The notes beneath the pieces are model-generated. The model worked only from the letters and a program-made list of their open reading frames with translations. It was not told where the DNA came from and made no database searches. The position numbers and the translations under genes are program-made. From assembly GCA_034931985.1 (NCBI GenBank), contig JAYGHB010000003.1, positions 1 through 64,000 on the forward strand: a DNA stretch of 64,000 nt. Reading direction: 5' to 3'. Each line of letters opens with the position of its first letter. Within the stretch, counting starts at the first letter, position 1. The stretch comes from Halotia wernerae (lineage in GTDB: Bacteria > Cyanobacteriota > Cyanobacteriia > Cyanobacteriales > Nostocaceae). Below, piece after piece: positions 46,503 to 55,187 of this stretch.

Positions 46503-48344
46503 TTAACTGCCTAACGGGATGCTGTAACCCAACTTTTTCACGGCATTACGAAACTTAGTTTCTGATTCAATTGGTACTACTAAATGCTTTTCCCCAGCCA
46601 AAAAACACAATTTCTTCGTTCTAGAATCATTGGCAATTAACACTGCTAAAGCTGTATCAGCACACTCAATTAATCGCGCTTGTCCGCGATCGCGCAGACT
46701 ATTTCCTCTCTGTTCTACATCTGCCAAAAATTGATTTACTGTTTGCGGCAATTCATTTCCACTACGCGCTTGTAGAAATTCTCTTAATTGCGTTACGGTA
46801 TGGCCTTCTTCAACTGCACTGAGCAATTTAGCCACTTCCAATCGCCACACAGCATCAGAAATTTTCTGGGCGTAAATATCTAGCATGATTGTATCAGCGG
46901 GAGTTAGGGGTTCACCAGTCGCGGCGATCTCCAAATTTGGTAACACCCGAAACACAGAACGCACTTCTAAAGCAGGAGCAGTGTAGTTATGGTGAATGCC
47001 AAGGCAATATGCGCCCAATGGTGTTAACTGCAAACAAGTCAAACCATCGTAACGGCTGAGAAATAACAAGTCATCTGTACCCCACAAATCGCCGTAATCA
47101 GGGCGAATACCGCTAGGGTGAACATAGGCGATGTTAATCATTCCCAAGGTGGCAGCATACTCGAACAGCAGACATAGGGTATATCTACCTTGGAGAATGT
47201 TCCAATCATCACCATCAAGATTGCCTAAGCTGCCATAATTGGCATCGCTAATATACAAATTCCAAGGGTTGCGGGTAACTTCAAAGTTGTAGCCTTTGGC
47301 AAGAATGCAACGAAAAACTTCGTCAATTACCATCCAGCGTCCCACAGGACATTCTGCCAAAGCTTGGGAAATTGCTTCGCGGCGTTTATCTGGGGCTGTT
47401 AATCCCTGCTTACCTTTACCTGTTTGTCCTTTAATATTATCAATTCGCCTAAGTTCATCTAGCAGCTTATTTTTTAGCCATTTTTTCCAAATATTGCGGA
47501 TGGTTTCAGCAGGTGGAATTGTGAGCGCCTTTTGTCCAGCTTTGGTTAACACTAATCGCTTGCTAGAAAGTTCTGCTAAACCAGCGGCTTGTACTAGCAT
47601 TGCCCAAGCGAAGGGTTTGATGAAACCGATTTTTTCCTCTGCATTCTCGATTTCAGCATCATTATAATAATCACCACCAATCAACACAGAGGCGATCGCA
47701 TTCATGCTGGCGGTGCTAGGCTGTGCTGTTTTATCGCTAACTGCTACTTTCCCAGCATTAATCAACCGTAGTACTGCTTGTAAATCTTGTTGAGCGGTAG
47801 TTTCCGTCTCGCATGGAGTTACTGGGATATCTTGCTCACGGACTTCCCGCTTACCAGTTTCCCAGTTCCATTCGCGCCACCGCATTCGGAAAACTTCTGG
47901 ACACTTGTCAAAACTTGTCAAAGAAGCTTCTTCTGGCAAAGGAACAAAGGCTTTTAAACTTGCTTGCAAATCATCCGGGATCATCTTGCCATAAATGAAC
48001 AAACACAACAGCGATGGTTGGCGATTGTAGCCGTATTTATCAGCCGTACCCCAGTTAGGCACTTCGAGATATTTTGCATGAAACTGAGCTGCATCAAATA
48101 AACCAAATGTTTCATGAACAGTTTCAGCCACAGCTGCTTGTTGTAGCCGATCTAATTGTTTCCATAATTGGTGCAAGTTTTCCCCTAAAAGATGGCGCTG
48201 GATAAACTCGATAAGTTCAGCTTTACGAGTAGGTTTATTATGAGTATTTAATAATGCAGCCAGATTTTTGAGATCGCCAACTGTTAACTGTTGCAGCGCC
48301 TCTGCGACGGTAGCAATGCTTAACTCATCCTGATAGTAAGGCAT
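46503..48344 (-). CDS. SAP-like / XPB-N-domain-like helicase partner, uncharacterised
   Basis: About 613 residues from the ATG at 48344. Residues about 15-55 (LTVGDLKNLAALLNTHNKP ... TRKAELIEFIQ) look like a SAP DNA-binding fold. The C-terminal ~200 residues, with VFRVLPNLEIAATGEPL, ISDAVWRLEVAKLLSAVEEG and RARLIECADTALAVLI-type segments, resemble the helicase-associated XPB/Ssl2 N-terminal domain family. The middle is helical and unassigned. It lies upstream of, and in the same direction as, the XPB helicase, suggesting a shared DNA-repair complex. The function is inferred, not known. Confidence 0.7.
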   Translation of the reverse strand: MPYYQDELSIATVAEALQQLTVGDLKNLAALLNTHNKPTRKAELIEFIQRHLLGENLHQLWKQLDRLQQAAVAETVHETFGLFDAAQFHAKYLEVPNWGTADKYGYNRQPSLLCLFIYGKMIPDDLQASLKAFVPLPEEASLTSFDKCPEVFRMRWREWNWETGKREVREQDIPVTPCETETTAQQDLQAVLRLINAGKVAVSDKTAQPSTASMNAIASVLIGGDYYNDAEIENAEEKIGFIKPFAWAMLVQAAGLAELSSKRLVLTKAGQKALTIPPAETIRNIWKKWLKNKLLDELRRIDNIKGQTGKGKQGLTAPDKRREAISQALAECPVGRWMVIDEVFRCILAKGYNFEVTRNPWNLYISDANYGSLGNLDGDDWNILQGRYTLCLLFEYAATLGMINIAYVHPSGIRPDYGDLWGTDDLLFLSRYDGLTCLQLTPLGAYCLGIHHNYTAPALEVRSVFRVLPNLEIAATGEPLTPADTIMLDIYAQKISDAVWRLEVAKLLSAVEEGHTVTQLREFLQARSGNELPQTVNQFLADVEQRGNSLRDRGQARLIECADTALAVLIANDSRTKKLCFLAGEKHLVVPIESETKFRNAVKKLGYSIPLGS

Positions 48345-48419
48345 GATACTGATCAATCAAATAGTCATTATTAATTATCTCCCCTGCACCCTGCACCCTG
48401 CCCCTCTGTCTTCTCATCT

Positions 48420-49079
48420 TCATTTTCTCTTAGGTGAGCGCTGTGACATAGTGTCTTGTCGCAGTTGTTGCCGTCCATTGGTGATAATTCGCAACATATC
48501 TTCGAGATCCCGTTCGATACCTTCGAGGACACTATCAGCGTATTCATCAGCGCCATTTTCAATTTCTTGAGCCTGGGCGATCGCAGTTTTTCGTATTTCC
48601 TCTAACTCTTGTTGGCAAGCACGCCGCTTGAGATCAATTTCGGTGAGGGTTTCTTGCATCATGGTCTCACACTCTTGTTGCACTTGTTGCCGCAGTTGTT
48701 CAGCTTCCTGTTCTGCCTGTCGGATAATATCGCTTTCAGCTAAAATTTGCGCTCTTTTGGCTTGGGCTGCATCAACAATTTGCTGCCCATACTCTTCTGC
48801 TTCTAGCAACACTTCTTGTTTTTGTTCTAGCACCACTGCTGCTTCTTGAAAGACTGAAGGCAAAGAAAGTCTGATAAAATCCAGCTGTTCTAACAGTCTT
48901 TCTTCGTCTATGAGCGTGCGTCCCGTTAGTGGAATCCGCAGACCATAAAGAATCAACTCCTCAAGACGGTTGAGTTCCTGCTGAATATCTACGCTTCCAG
49001 ATCCGTTGGGATACTCTTGAGGGGGGAGATAGATTCCGTTGTGATTGGGTTCTCCGTTGGAGAGTTGTGGTTGTAGCAT
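48420..49079 (-). CDS. Cdv3/DivIVA-like coiled-coil cell-division protein
   Basis: 219 residues. A short Pro/Asn-rich start is followed by VDIQQELNRLEELILYGLR, the conserved head of cyanobacterial Cdv3/DivIVA-like proteins. A long coiled-coil (about 80-195) follows, with Glu/Gln/Ala-rich heptads (AEQEAEQLRQQVQQECETMM). DivIVA-like proteins organise division and polarity. Its first 91 nucleotides overlap the coaD 3' end in another frame. Annotation as ATP synthase b-like is likely an artefact of the coiled-coil. Confidence 0.75.
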   Translation of the reverse strand: MLQPQLSNGEPNHNGIYLPPQEYPNGSGSVDIQQELNRLEELILYGLRIPLTGRTLIDEERLLEQLDFIRLSLPSVFQEAAVVLEQKQEVLLEAEEYGQQIVDAAQAKRAQILAESDIIRQAEQEAEQLRQQVQQECETMMQETLTEIDLKRRACQQELEEIRKTAIAQAQEIENGADEYADSVLEGIERDLEDMLRIITNGRQQLRQDTMSQRSPKRK

Positions 49080-49555
49080 TTGTATATATCTAGGGCAACG
49101 TGCGGGGGAACAAGATGATCGACAGAACCACCAAACCTTGCAATCTCTTTTACCACACTACTACTTAAAAAACTATACTCATTTGATGTTGCTAGAAAAA
49201 CTGTTTCTATTTGAGTTGAAATAGTGTTATTGGTGTGAGCCATTTGTAGCTCTACTTCAAAATCGGAAATTGCCCGTAAACCCCGCAATAAAACTCCTGC
49301 TTGTCGCTTTTGGGCGTAGTTAACGGTAAGACCGTTAAAGCTATCTACCTCTATATTGGGTAGATGCCGCACAGCTAGACGAATCTGTTCAATGCGTTGT
49401 TGTACAGTAAATAGTGGTATTTTATTGGGATTCCGCAACACAGCAACAATCACCTGCTCAAACAGCCGACTACCACGCTGGATAATGTCAAGGTGTCCTA
49501 AGGTGATCGGGTCGAAGCTACCTGGATAAATAGCAATCACAGTATTTAGATCCAT
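48989..49555 (-). CDS. coaD: Phosphopantetheine adenylyltransferase
   Basis: About 188 residues. Fourth step of coenzyme A synthesis: ATP plus 4'-phosphopantetheine gives dephospho-CoA. The nucleotidyltransferase core is intact: IYPGSFDPITLGHLDII (with the T/HxGH motif), LLRGLRAISDFEVE, and SSSVVKEIARFGGSV. The conserved enzyme normally ends near residue 160, so about 28 extra residues (from NHNSP) form a tail that overlaps the start of the Cdv3-like gene. The ATG at 49555 is preferred. Confidence 0.94.
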   Translation of the reverse strand: MDLNTVIAIYPGSFDPITLGHLDIIQRGSRLFEQVIVAVLRNPNKIPLFTVQQRIEQIRLAVRHLPNIEVDSFNGLTVNYAQKRQAGVLLRGLRAISDFEVELQMAHTNNTISTQIETVFLATSNEYSFLSSSVVKEIARFGGSVDHLVPPHVALDIYKCYNHNSPTENPITTESISPLKSIPTDLEA

Positions 49556-49742
49556 CAAGGCTGTTTGGGTAATTATATATAAACACTATTGAATCCTGGC
49601 GAACCAATATTTTTACTTAAGAAATGAATGGCCATCGAAGAAAGCAGGGGGGCTGGGGAGCGAAGGAGATAGGGGGAAACAAGCTAATTTCAATACAGTC
49701 TTTTCCCCTCCGCCCCTCTGTTTTTTAGTTAAGAAAGAGGGA

Positions 49743-51749
49743 TTATTTTCTACCAGGAGTACGTCCGCCTTCGTCGTTGCTACCTCCGTGGGGGCGGGAA
49801 TTGCCAGGGTCGCAACCTTCAGAACCATTACCAATTCCTTGGTTACAATGGCGACGGGGTTTTGCATTTTCTGTCTGAGTTTCAATGCGCTCCTCAGCTA
49901 TAGCTTGCTGCTGTGTCTGTTCCACGGCATACTGAGAGGATATATCTGCCGCTTCACCAGTACTGACTAATGCTCTATATATTAAAGCACTGACTTCGGC
50001 TCTGGTTGCTACTTTGTCAGCATTCAGAGACTGAATATCGGGATAATTAACTACAATACCCCGTTCTGTAAGTGCAGCGATCGCACTACGGACATCACTA
50101 CGAATTGCCGCTGCATCGGTGTAAGCTGCCAAAATCGACTCTGTAGAACCGCTAAAAGTATAGTTAAGTCCTCGTGCCAATGCTACCAAAACTTCTAAGC
50201 GAGACAGACTTTGGGTAGGGTTGAATTTATTACCCAAATTCCCTAAAAAGCCCGTTGCATAAGCTTCGCGAATTGCATTGTAAGCCCAGTATCTAGTAGA
50301 AACATCCTTAAAGCTAATTGCATTACGGACTTTCACCTTGGCAAAAGCTTGACTAATCATCGCCGCAAATTGGGCGCGAGTTACCTGTTCATCTGGACGG
50401 AAAGTACCATCGGGAAAACCTTGAAGAATTTGTAGCGCCGCCAACTCAGCAATAAAATCTTTTGCCCAGTGGTTTACCGAGACATCGGCAAATTTAGTTT
50501 GGATACCATTGGCTACACCGATTTCTCGATAGTTCATCATCATCTGGCCGACATTGTAGATAGAACTACTGTCATTGCTGACTTCCATCAGTTGTACTAG
50601 CCGCCCAGGTTCAGCCTTTAAAGCTTCTGCCAAGTTGTAACTAAAGGTGCTAATTGTTTGACGCATCAAGGCAAACTCACCCATAGAGAAGGAGGTGGGA
50701 TAAACACTATTTGTCGCAACCGTTGACAAATTCTCTGCTTGGAATTGACTAACATTGATATTTTGGGAATTGCTAAGGAAACTAACTCGTTGGTCACTAA
50801 CTTGGGTGAAATAATCGTAGGAGGTAGTACCTGTGTCAATCATGCCGTCTTCATTGGCATCAACACCATAAACGGTGCGAATCACTTGATACTGTGTCGG
50901 ATTAGCAGACAAAATCAGATTGACTGTTGTGTTAGCTGACAACAATTCAAATTCGCTATAGCCAATAAAGCGCTTTTGTAAATCATACAATCGCACCACC
51001 ACGCGATCGCCTGCTTTTAGCCCCTTAGCAAATTTCGCTTTGTGCTTAATCTTATATTTGTAATCACCCAAAAACCTTTCTTGTAGGTAGCCTTTAGGAC
51101 GTTTTGCCTTCAAGGAAACACGGGCAATTACATCTGTAAAGTTACCGGATGGTTGCCAAATGGCGAGGCTAAAACCCGTCTTTTTCATCTTGACAGAAGT
51201 TCTAGCAGCACTTACTTGAGTGCTACTTTGGGCAATAACAGCTTGTTGCTGCATAGTGCGAGTGGTAGTTTCTCGGCGCATCATCATAGCGGTAATAGCT
51301 TGAGTAGACCTTTCATCTACTTTGGCTACCATTCCCGATTCATCAGTACGATACACCCAAATTTGCTTGTCGTTGGCAACAAATACTTGCCAACCAGGCA
51401 TCATTGTTTGAGAACAATTTTCCTCGGCTTTTAAACCCAAACAGCCATCTGACCAAGTTTGTTGTTTAGCCTTAACAACACGTAAAGCAGAAATTTCTGC
51501 TCCTGTACGCTGGGAGATGTCTTGCAAAACGGCTACTTTGATAGGTTCTGGTAAATTTTCTGCTTCACTACTATCAAACTCATTAGCTAACAGTTGTTGA
51601 TTTTTGGAATTACTAAGTATTTGTGTGTCGGTGGTAGATAACCCTGGAGCTGCGTAGGCAGAAACTACTGGAGAAAACATTGCCACAGATGTTGCAGCAA
51701 AAACAACTTTGCTCAAATGAGCTAAGGAACGCGGATTTATGTATTTCAT
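49743..51749 (-). CDS. SLH-domain surface protein with a Gly/Asn/Pro-rich tail
   Basis: About 668 residues. A signal peptide (about 1-30, ending AYA) is followed by a large region of unknown fold (about 40-410). Three SLH modules follow (about 415-615), with FADVSVNHWAKDFI, PDGTFRPDEQVTRAQFAAMI and the later VATRAEVSALIYRAL. SLH modules bind secondary cell-wall polymer or outer membrane. The C-terminal tail has CNQGIGNGSEGCDPGNS and GGSNDEGGRTPGRK, two Cys and a turn-rich composition. Start at ATG 51749. Function may be surface attachment. Confidence 0.88.
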   Translation of the reverse strand: MKYINPRSLAHLSKVVFAATSVAMFSPVVSAYAAPGLSTTDTQILSNSKNQQLLANEFDSSEAENLPEPIKVAVLQDISQRTGAEISALRVVKAKQQTWSDGCLGLKAEENCSQTMMPGWQVFVANDKQIWVYRTDESGMVAKVDERSTQAITAMMMRRETTTRTMQQQAVIAQSSTQVSAARTSVKMKKTGFSLAIWQPSGNFTDVIARVSLKAKRPKGYLQERFLGDYKYKIKHKAKFAKGLKAGDRVVVRLYDLQKRFIGYSEFELLSANTTVNLILSANPTQYQVIRTVYGVDANEDGMIDTGTTSYDYFTQVSDQRVSFLSNSQNINVSQFQAENLSTVATNSVYPTSFSMGEFALMRQTISTFSYNLAEALKAEPGRLVQLMEVSNDSSSIYNVGQMMMNYREIGVANGIQTKFADVSVNHWAKDFIAELAALQILQGFPDGTFRPDEQVTRAQFAAMISQAFAKVKVRNAISFKDVSTRYWAYNAIREAYATGFLGNLGNKFNPTQSLSRLEVLVALARGLNYTFSGSTESILAAYTDAAAIRSDVRSAIAALTERGIVVNYPDIQSLNADKVATRAEVSALIYRALVSTGEAADISSQYAVEQTQQQAIAEERIETQTENAKPRRHCNQGIGNGSEGCDPGNSRPHGGSNDEGGRTPGRK

Positions 51750-51909
51750 CACACACCGGATCAATTTTTGAGAAAGTCACAGGGATGTCAATATCCCTTG
51801 ACCTATTAATCCCTTGGAGTGAATGAAACTAACATTTTTACTCAGGAATAACTCTATTACAAAATAACTTTCATCACAAGGCTACTTCGGGGTTTTTACT
51901 TAATTAAAA

Positions 51910-51982
51910 CGAGCGCGGCAGGGTTCGAACCTGCGACCAACGGATTAGAAATCCGTGGCTCTATCCACTGAGCTACGCGCCC
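51910..51982 (-). tRNA. tRNA-Arg (anticodon UCU)
   Basis: A 73-nt cloverleaf on the reverse strand. The 7-bp acceptor stem (GGGCGCG with CGCGCTC, one G-U pair), D-arm, anticodon loop TTTCTAA giving UCU for AGA codons, and the TTCGAAC T-loop are all visible. No CCA is encoded at the 3' end. No neighbouring tRNA is present. Confidence 0.94.
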
Positions 51983-52334
51983 AAACAAAAGTACTGGCTC
52001 TTAAAGGAGTCATCTATACAATTATATCGTTCTCCCCTACCAAGAAGCAATCTAAAATTGCAGATTTTTTGCTTGCGAGGCTAAAATCTAAGTCGCTGTT
52101 GAGTCGATTTACACTAAAAATGCAGCAAATAGGCTATTCATTAGCTATATTGTTTGGTCAATGGGTGGTGTTGGTGTAAATGCCCTTTGGGCGGCTTACT
52201 ATAGGGTAGCTAAAGAGCGATCGCAAGGCTGACCTCAATATCATGCTAGGTAATCGCACTCTTGGCGATGCTACCAAATCAGATTATAGATCGCATATCC
52301 ACAAAGCCCCTGTGAGGAGTTATTTGCTAGTGCC
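51983..52334. other. Spacer, no gene seen
   Basis: 350 bp between tRNA-Arg and the next gene, with one HIP1-type site (GAGCGATCGC, 52214). A short frame across 51955-52179 overlaps the tRNA and has no support. Confidence 0.5.
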
Positions 52335-52994
52335 ATGTTTATTCTGAAACGGCAGGATGTTGAGATATCGAGTATTCAGCACCCAAAACGGGATCAGCAA
52401 GTGCCGATCCTCCATTATCAGGGGCAAACTTTTCGCTTGATTAGCTTGTTTAAAGCTAGCCAGGAGGAAGAAGCTAGAGCCTTGTGGAGAGAGCTAACCG
52501 ATCATCGGGGCAAAGCTTGTGTCTTACTAGAAGAACCAGATCGTTTTAGCGTCTGGGGTAAAGTCCGCTTAGACCAGTTAGGTAATGACACAGGTGGTCA
52601 TAGCAAGACGGGAATTTTCATCCAAGCTAGTATTTTGCTGCTACAAGCCGTTTATATGGAAATTGAAGAATTTTTAGGGACTCGGCAAGCATCATTATTT
52701 CAGAAAGATATTGCAGAAGTATTGCGAAAGCAGCAATTTCCGGAAGTATCTACCCCAGAAGCAGTGAAACAGTTGGTAACTATTAACCCCCTAGAGGCTG
52801 CCAAACTTCCTGCTTGGCAAGACAATCATGTGATGATTTTCTTACAAGAACTGCATAAACTAGGCAAAACATATTTTGGTAATGCTAACTTTGCTCATCA
52901 AGTAGTTGATAGATTACAAGATATGCCAGAAGCAGAGCGATCGCTATTTATCAGTTGGCTAAATCAATCTTCACTGAGTAAACTGTGGCAATAG
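52335..52994 (+). CDS. Conserved hypothetical protein
   Basis: 219 residues, not recognised. A beta-rich first half (PILHYQGQTFRLISLF, RFSVWGKVRLDQL) leads to a helical second half (QKDIAEVLRKQQFPEV, DRLQDMPEAERSLFI). No membrane segment, signal peptide or catalytic motif is visible. Codon use and context fit a chromosomal core gene. It is followed by a membrane protein (53134) on the same strand at 139 bp. Function unknown. Confidence 0.65.
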   Translation: MFILKRQDVEISSIQHPKRDQQVPILHYQGQTFRLISLFKASQEEEARALWRELTDHRGKACVLLEEPDRFSVWGKVRLDQLGNDTGGHSKTGIFIQASILLLQAVYMEIEEFLGTRQASLFQKDIAEVLRKQQFPEVSTPEAVKQLVTINPLEAAKLPAWQDNHVMIFLQELHKLGKTYFGNANFAHQVVDRLQDMPEAERSLFISWLNQSSLSKLWQ

Positions 52995-53133
52995 CATGGA
53001 AAGTGTTGGAAAAACTGCGGCTAACGGCATTTGCTTTTGGCGTTCAATTGTGCATCATTGGACAGAGAAACCGCTACCTACACAGTCCTGCACACCAAAA
53101 AACTGCCAAAGTGCGTTTACCTAGTCAATTCCT

Positions 53134-53985
53134 ATGAGTAGCTCATACAAAGATTCCTACCGTTTTAAATCCATTCTCACCAATCAAAACATTCTCTTGG
53201 CTAGCATCGGCTGGGCTGTCCTGGCGCTGTTATACTTTTTATTATTTAGTGCCAAAGTTTCAGGGGCAGATGGGGTAGAAAGCCGCGCCGAGTGGTATGT
53301 AATTGGTACAAATATTTTTGAAGCTTTAGCTTACCTAGGTGCCGGTATTTTATGCTTGAGGAATTGGCGCAGTCCACAAATCGTCAGTAGTCGGAATGTT
53401 TGGCTCGCAATTGCTATAGGTATGCTGTCTTATTTTCTGGGAGGGATATTTTTCGGCTATACCGAAATCATTTTAAACGAAGAACCAGATGTGTCTATTG
53501 GTGATGTATTTTTTGTACTGACTTATTTATCCCTTGGCGCAGGCATGATTTTAGCTGTGGCATCCAGACGAATTAATCTCGAAAAGTGGCAATGGCTAAT
53601 AGTCTTGGCAATTGGACTGTTCGGCAGTTTGTTGGCATGGTGGATTTCTATGCAACAGGCAACATCTACAGAGCTACTAGTAACTATTTTGAATTGGTTT
53701 TACGTAGTTAGTGATGTGGTTCTGTTGATTATTGCTACCACACTCCTACTCGCCTTTTGGGGAGGACGAGTTGCCCAGTCTTGGCGAATGATTGCAGCGG
53801 CCGCATTTTCGCTCTACATTGCAGATATGTGGTTTAAATATGCCCAAGGGCCTAATTATCAAAGTGGAGAGATACTAGAAGTGTTTTGGGTATTTAGTGG
53901 AGTTTTATTTGGCATGGGCGCTGTCCTAGAACATGACGCATCATTGAGCCGAAATCGGAGGGAGCGTGGACGAAAACGAGCTTAG
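53134..53985 (+). CDS. Multi-pass membrane protein, sensor-like
   Basis: 283 residues with about eight hydrophobic segments. The segment order and an internal VSIGDVFFVLTYLSLGAG resemble stand-alone membrane sensor modules found at the N-termini of GGDEF proteins, but no output domain follows. The end is strongly basic (RNRRERGRKRA). It lies 18 bp upstream of the HTH/acidic-repeat gene, so co-transcription is likely. The function is unknown. Confidence 0.65.
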   Translation: MSSSYKDSYRFKSILTNQNILLASIGWAVLALLYFLLFSAKVSGADGVESRAEWYVIGTNIFEALAYLGAGILCLRNWRSPQIVSSRNVWLAIAIGMLSYFLGGIFFGYTEIILNEEPDVSIGDVFFVLTYLSLGAGMILAVASRRINLEKWQWLIVLAIGLFGSLLAWWISMQQATSTELLVTILNWFYVVSDVVLLIIATTLLLAFWGGRVAQSWRMIAAAAFSLYIADMWFKYAQGPNYQSGEILEVFWVFSGVLFGMGAVLEHDASLSRNRRERGRKRA

Positions 53986-54003
53986 AAAATTTTGGTATCT
54001 ACC

Positions 54004-55011
54004 GTGAGAAAATTAACAGATCCTGACAAGCAAGAAATTCTAAAGTTATATCGAGAAACTGCTGAAACAACCTCAACTTTAGCAGAACGCTATGACGTGA
54101 GTAACTCCACAATTAGCCGTCTGCTTAAAAGTACCTTACCAGAAGATGAGTACGAATACCTCGTTTCTTTAAAACGTGCTGCTAGGACTCCTGAAGGCAG
54201 GGCACAGGTAAACTATGAGCAGTTACCTTTACTGAGTCAACCAGAGCCAGAGAAAGAACTTCCAAGCCGCGAGAACCAACGCTTGAAGTTACCAGATATT
54301 GAGCCGCAGAAGACAATAGTAGAGGCGGAAACTTACCCCGAAGAAGATGAGGATGAGGATTTAAGCTCTGATAGTAGAAGGGTGCTGCGGCGCTCCTCGT
54401 CCATGGAAAAACCAAAGTTGAGGTCAGCAAAACGATTAGAAATTGTCGAAAAGAAGCCGCCGGAAATAGCCAGCATCCCCAGCCCTATACCAGCGGATGA
54501 GAAACCAGAAGCAACCGTCATTGCCCAGATTTTGGGTGAAGACTTGCTAGACGAGTCGGAAGATTTAGACGATTTAGAAGAGGACGATTTAGACGATTTA
54601 GAAGAAGACGATTACGATGATGATGATGATGATGATGATGATTATTTAGAAGGCCCAAGACCTTTAGTTACCAGACGAAGACTGGGCGAAATACCAGTTC
54701 AAGTCTTGCCATTGTCAGCAGCCCCTTTGCCCAAGACTTGCTATCTGGTAATTGACCGCGCCTCCGAATTAATTACTCGACCACTCAAAGAGTTTGGTGA
54801 CTTGGGGCAAATTCCTAGCCTGGAAACACAGCAAAGAACTTTGCCAGTGTTTGATAACCACCGAGTGGCAAAGCGCTTTTCTACCAAGCGCGATCGCGTC
54901 ATTAAAGTCCCTGATAGTAAACTGTTACACAAGGCTAGTACTCATTTACAAGCCAAAGGTATCACACGACTTTTAATTGATGGTCAAGTTTACTCTTTGT
55001 CTATGATTTAA
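54004..55011 (+). CDS. HTH protein with acidic repeat linker, uncharacterised
   Basis: About 335 residues from a GTG at 54004 (a TTG four codons earlier is possible). The N-terminus (about 1-50) is a helix-turn-helix of transposase/Hin type, with LAERYDVSNSTISRLLKS. A long disordered section follows, then near residues 180-215 an extremely acidic run (DDLEED repeats, then a stretch of ten Asp in DDDDDDDDD form), then a conserved C-terminal domain (about 235-335). No transposase catalytic domain is present. Possibly a DNA-binding regulator or nucleoid protein. Confidence 0.68.
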   Translation: MRKLTDPDKQEILKLYRETAETTSTLAERYDVSNSTISRLLKSTLPEDEYEYLVSLKRAARTPEGRAQVNYEQLPLLSQPEPEKELPSRENQRLKLPDIEPQKTIVEAETYPEEDEDEDLSSDSRRVLRRSSSMEKPKLRSAKRLEIVEKKPPEIASIPSPIPADEKPEATVIAQILGEDLLDESEDLDDLEEDDLDDLEEDDYDDDDDDDDDYLEGPRPLVTRRRLGEIPVQVLPLSAAPLPKTCYLVIDRASELITRPLKEFGDLGQIPSLETQQRTLPVFDNHRVAKRFSTKRDRVIKVPDSKLLHKASTHLQAKGITRLLIDGQVYSLSMI

Positions 55012-55027
55012 GGGGTATGGGGAAGAG

Positions 55028-55094
55028 GAATTGGGGCAGGGTGCGGGGTGCAAAGGGGATGAAAAAGATGAATTGGGGCAGGGTGCGGGGTGCA
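55028..55094 (+). repeat. Tandem GAATTGGGGCAGGGTGCGGGG repeat
   Basis: Two copies of a 25-bp sequence (55028-55052 and 55070-55094) in a 42-bp unit, within the low-complexity spacer between the HTH gene and the ADP-ribosylglycohydrolase gene. No gene lies in 55012-55187. Confidence 0.7.
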
Positions 55095-55187
55095 GAGGGG
55101 AGTTAATAAAATGCCTTGAATTTGTTGTACCTAATCTTTAATCTTTCTCCCTGCTTCCTGCTTCCTGCTCCCTGCTCCTTACTCCCT

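Noticed and set aside
47296..47667. Forward 123-codon frame opposite the helicase partner
   Set aside because: A shadow frame over a long supported gene on the other strand.
51955..52179. Forward 74-codon open frame overlapping tRNA-Arg
   Set aside because: It overlaps a confident tRNA on the opposite strand and lacks coding features.
54004..54180. Transposase gene
   Set aside because: The HTH is transposase-like, but no catalytic domain, terminal inverted repeats or target duplication is present.
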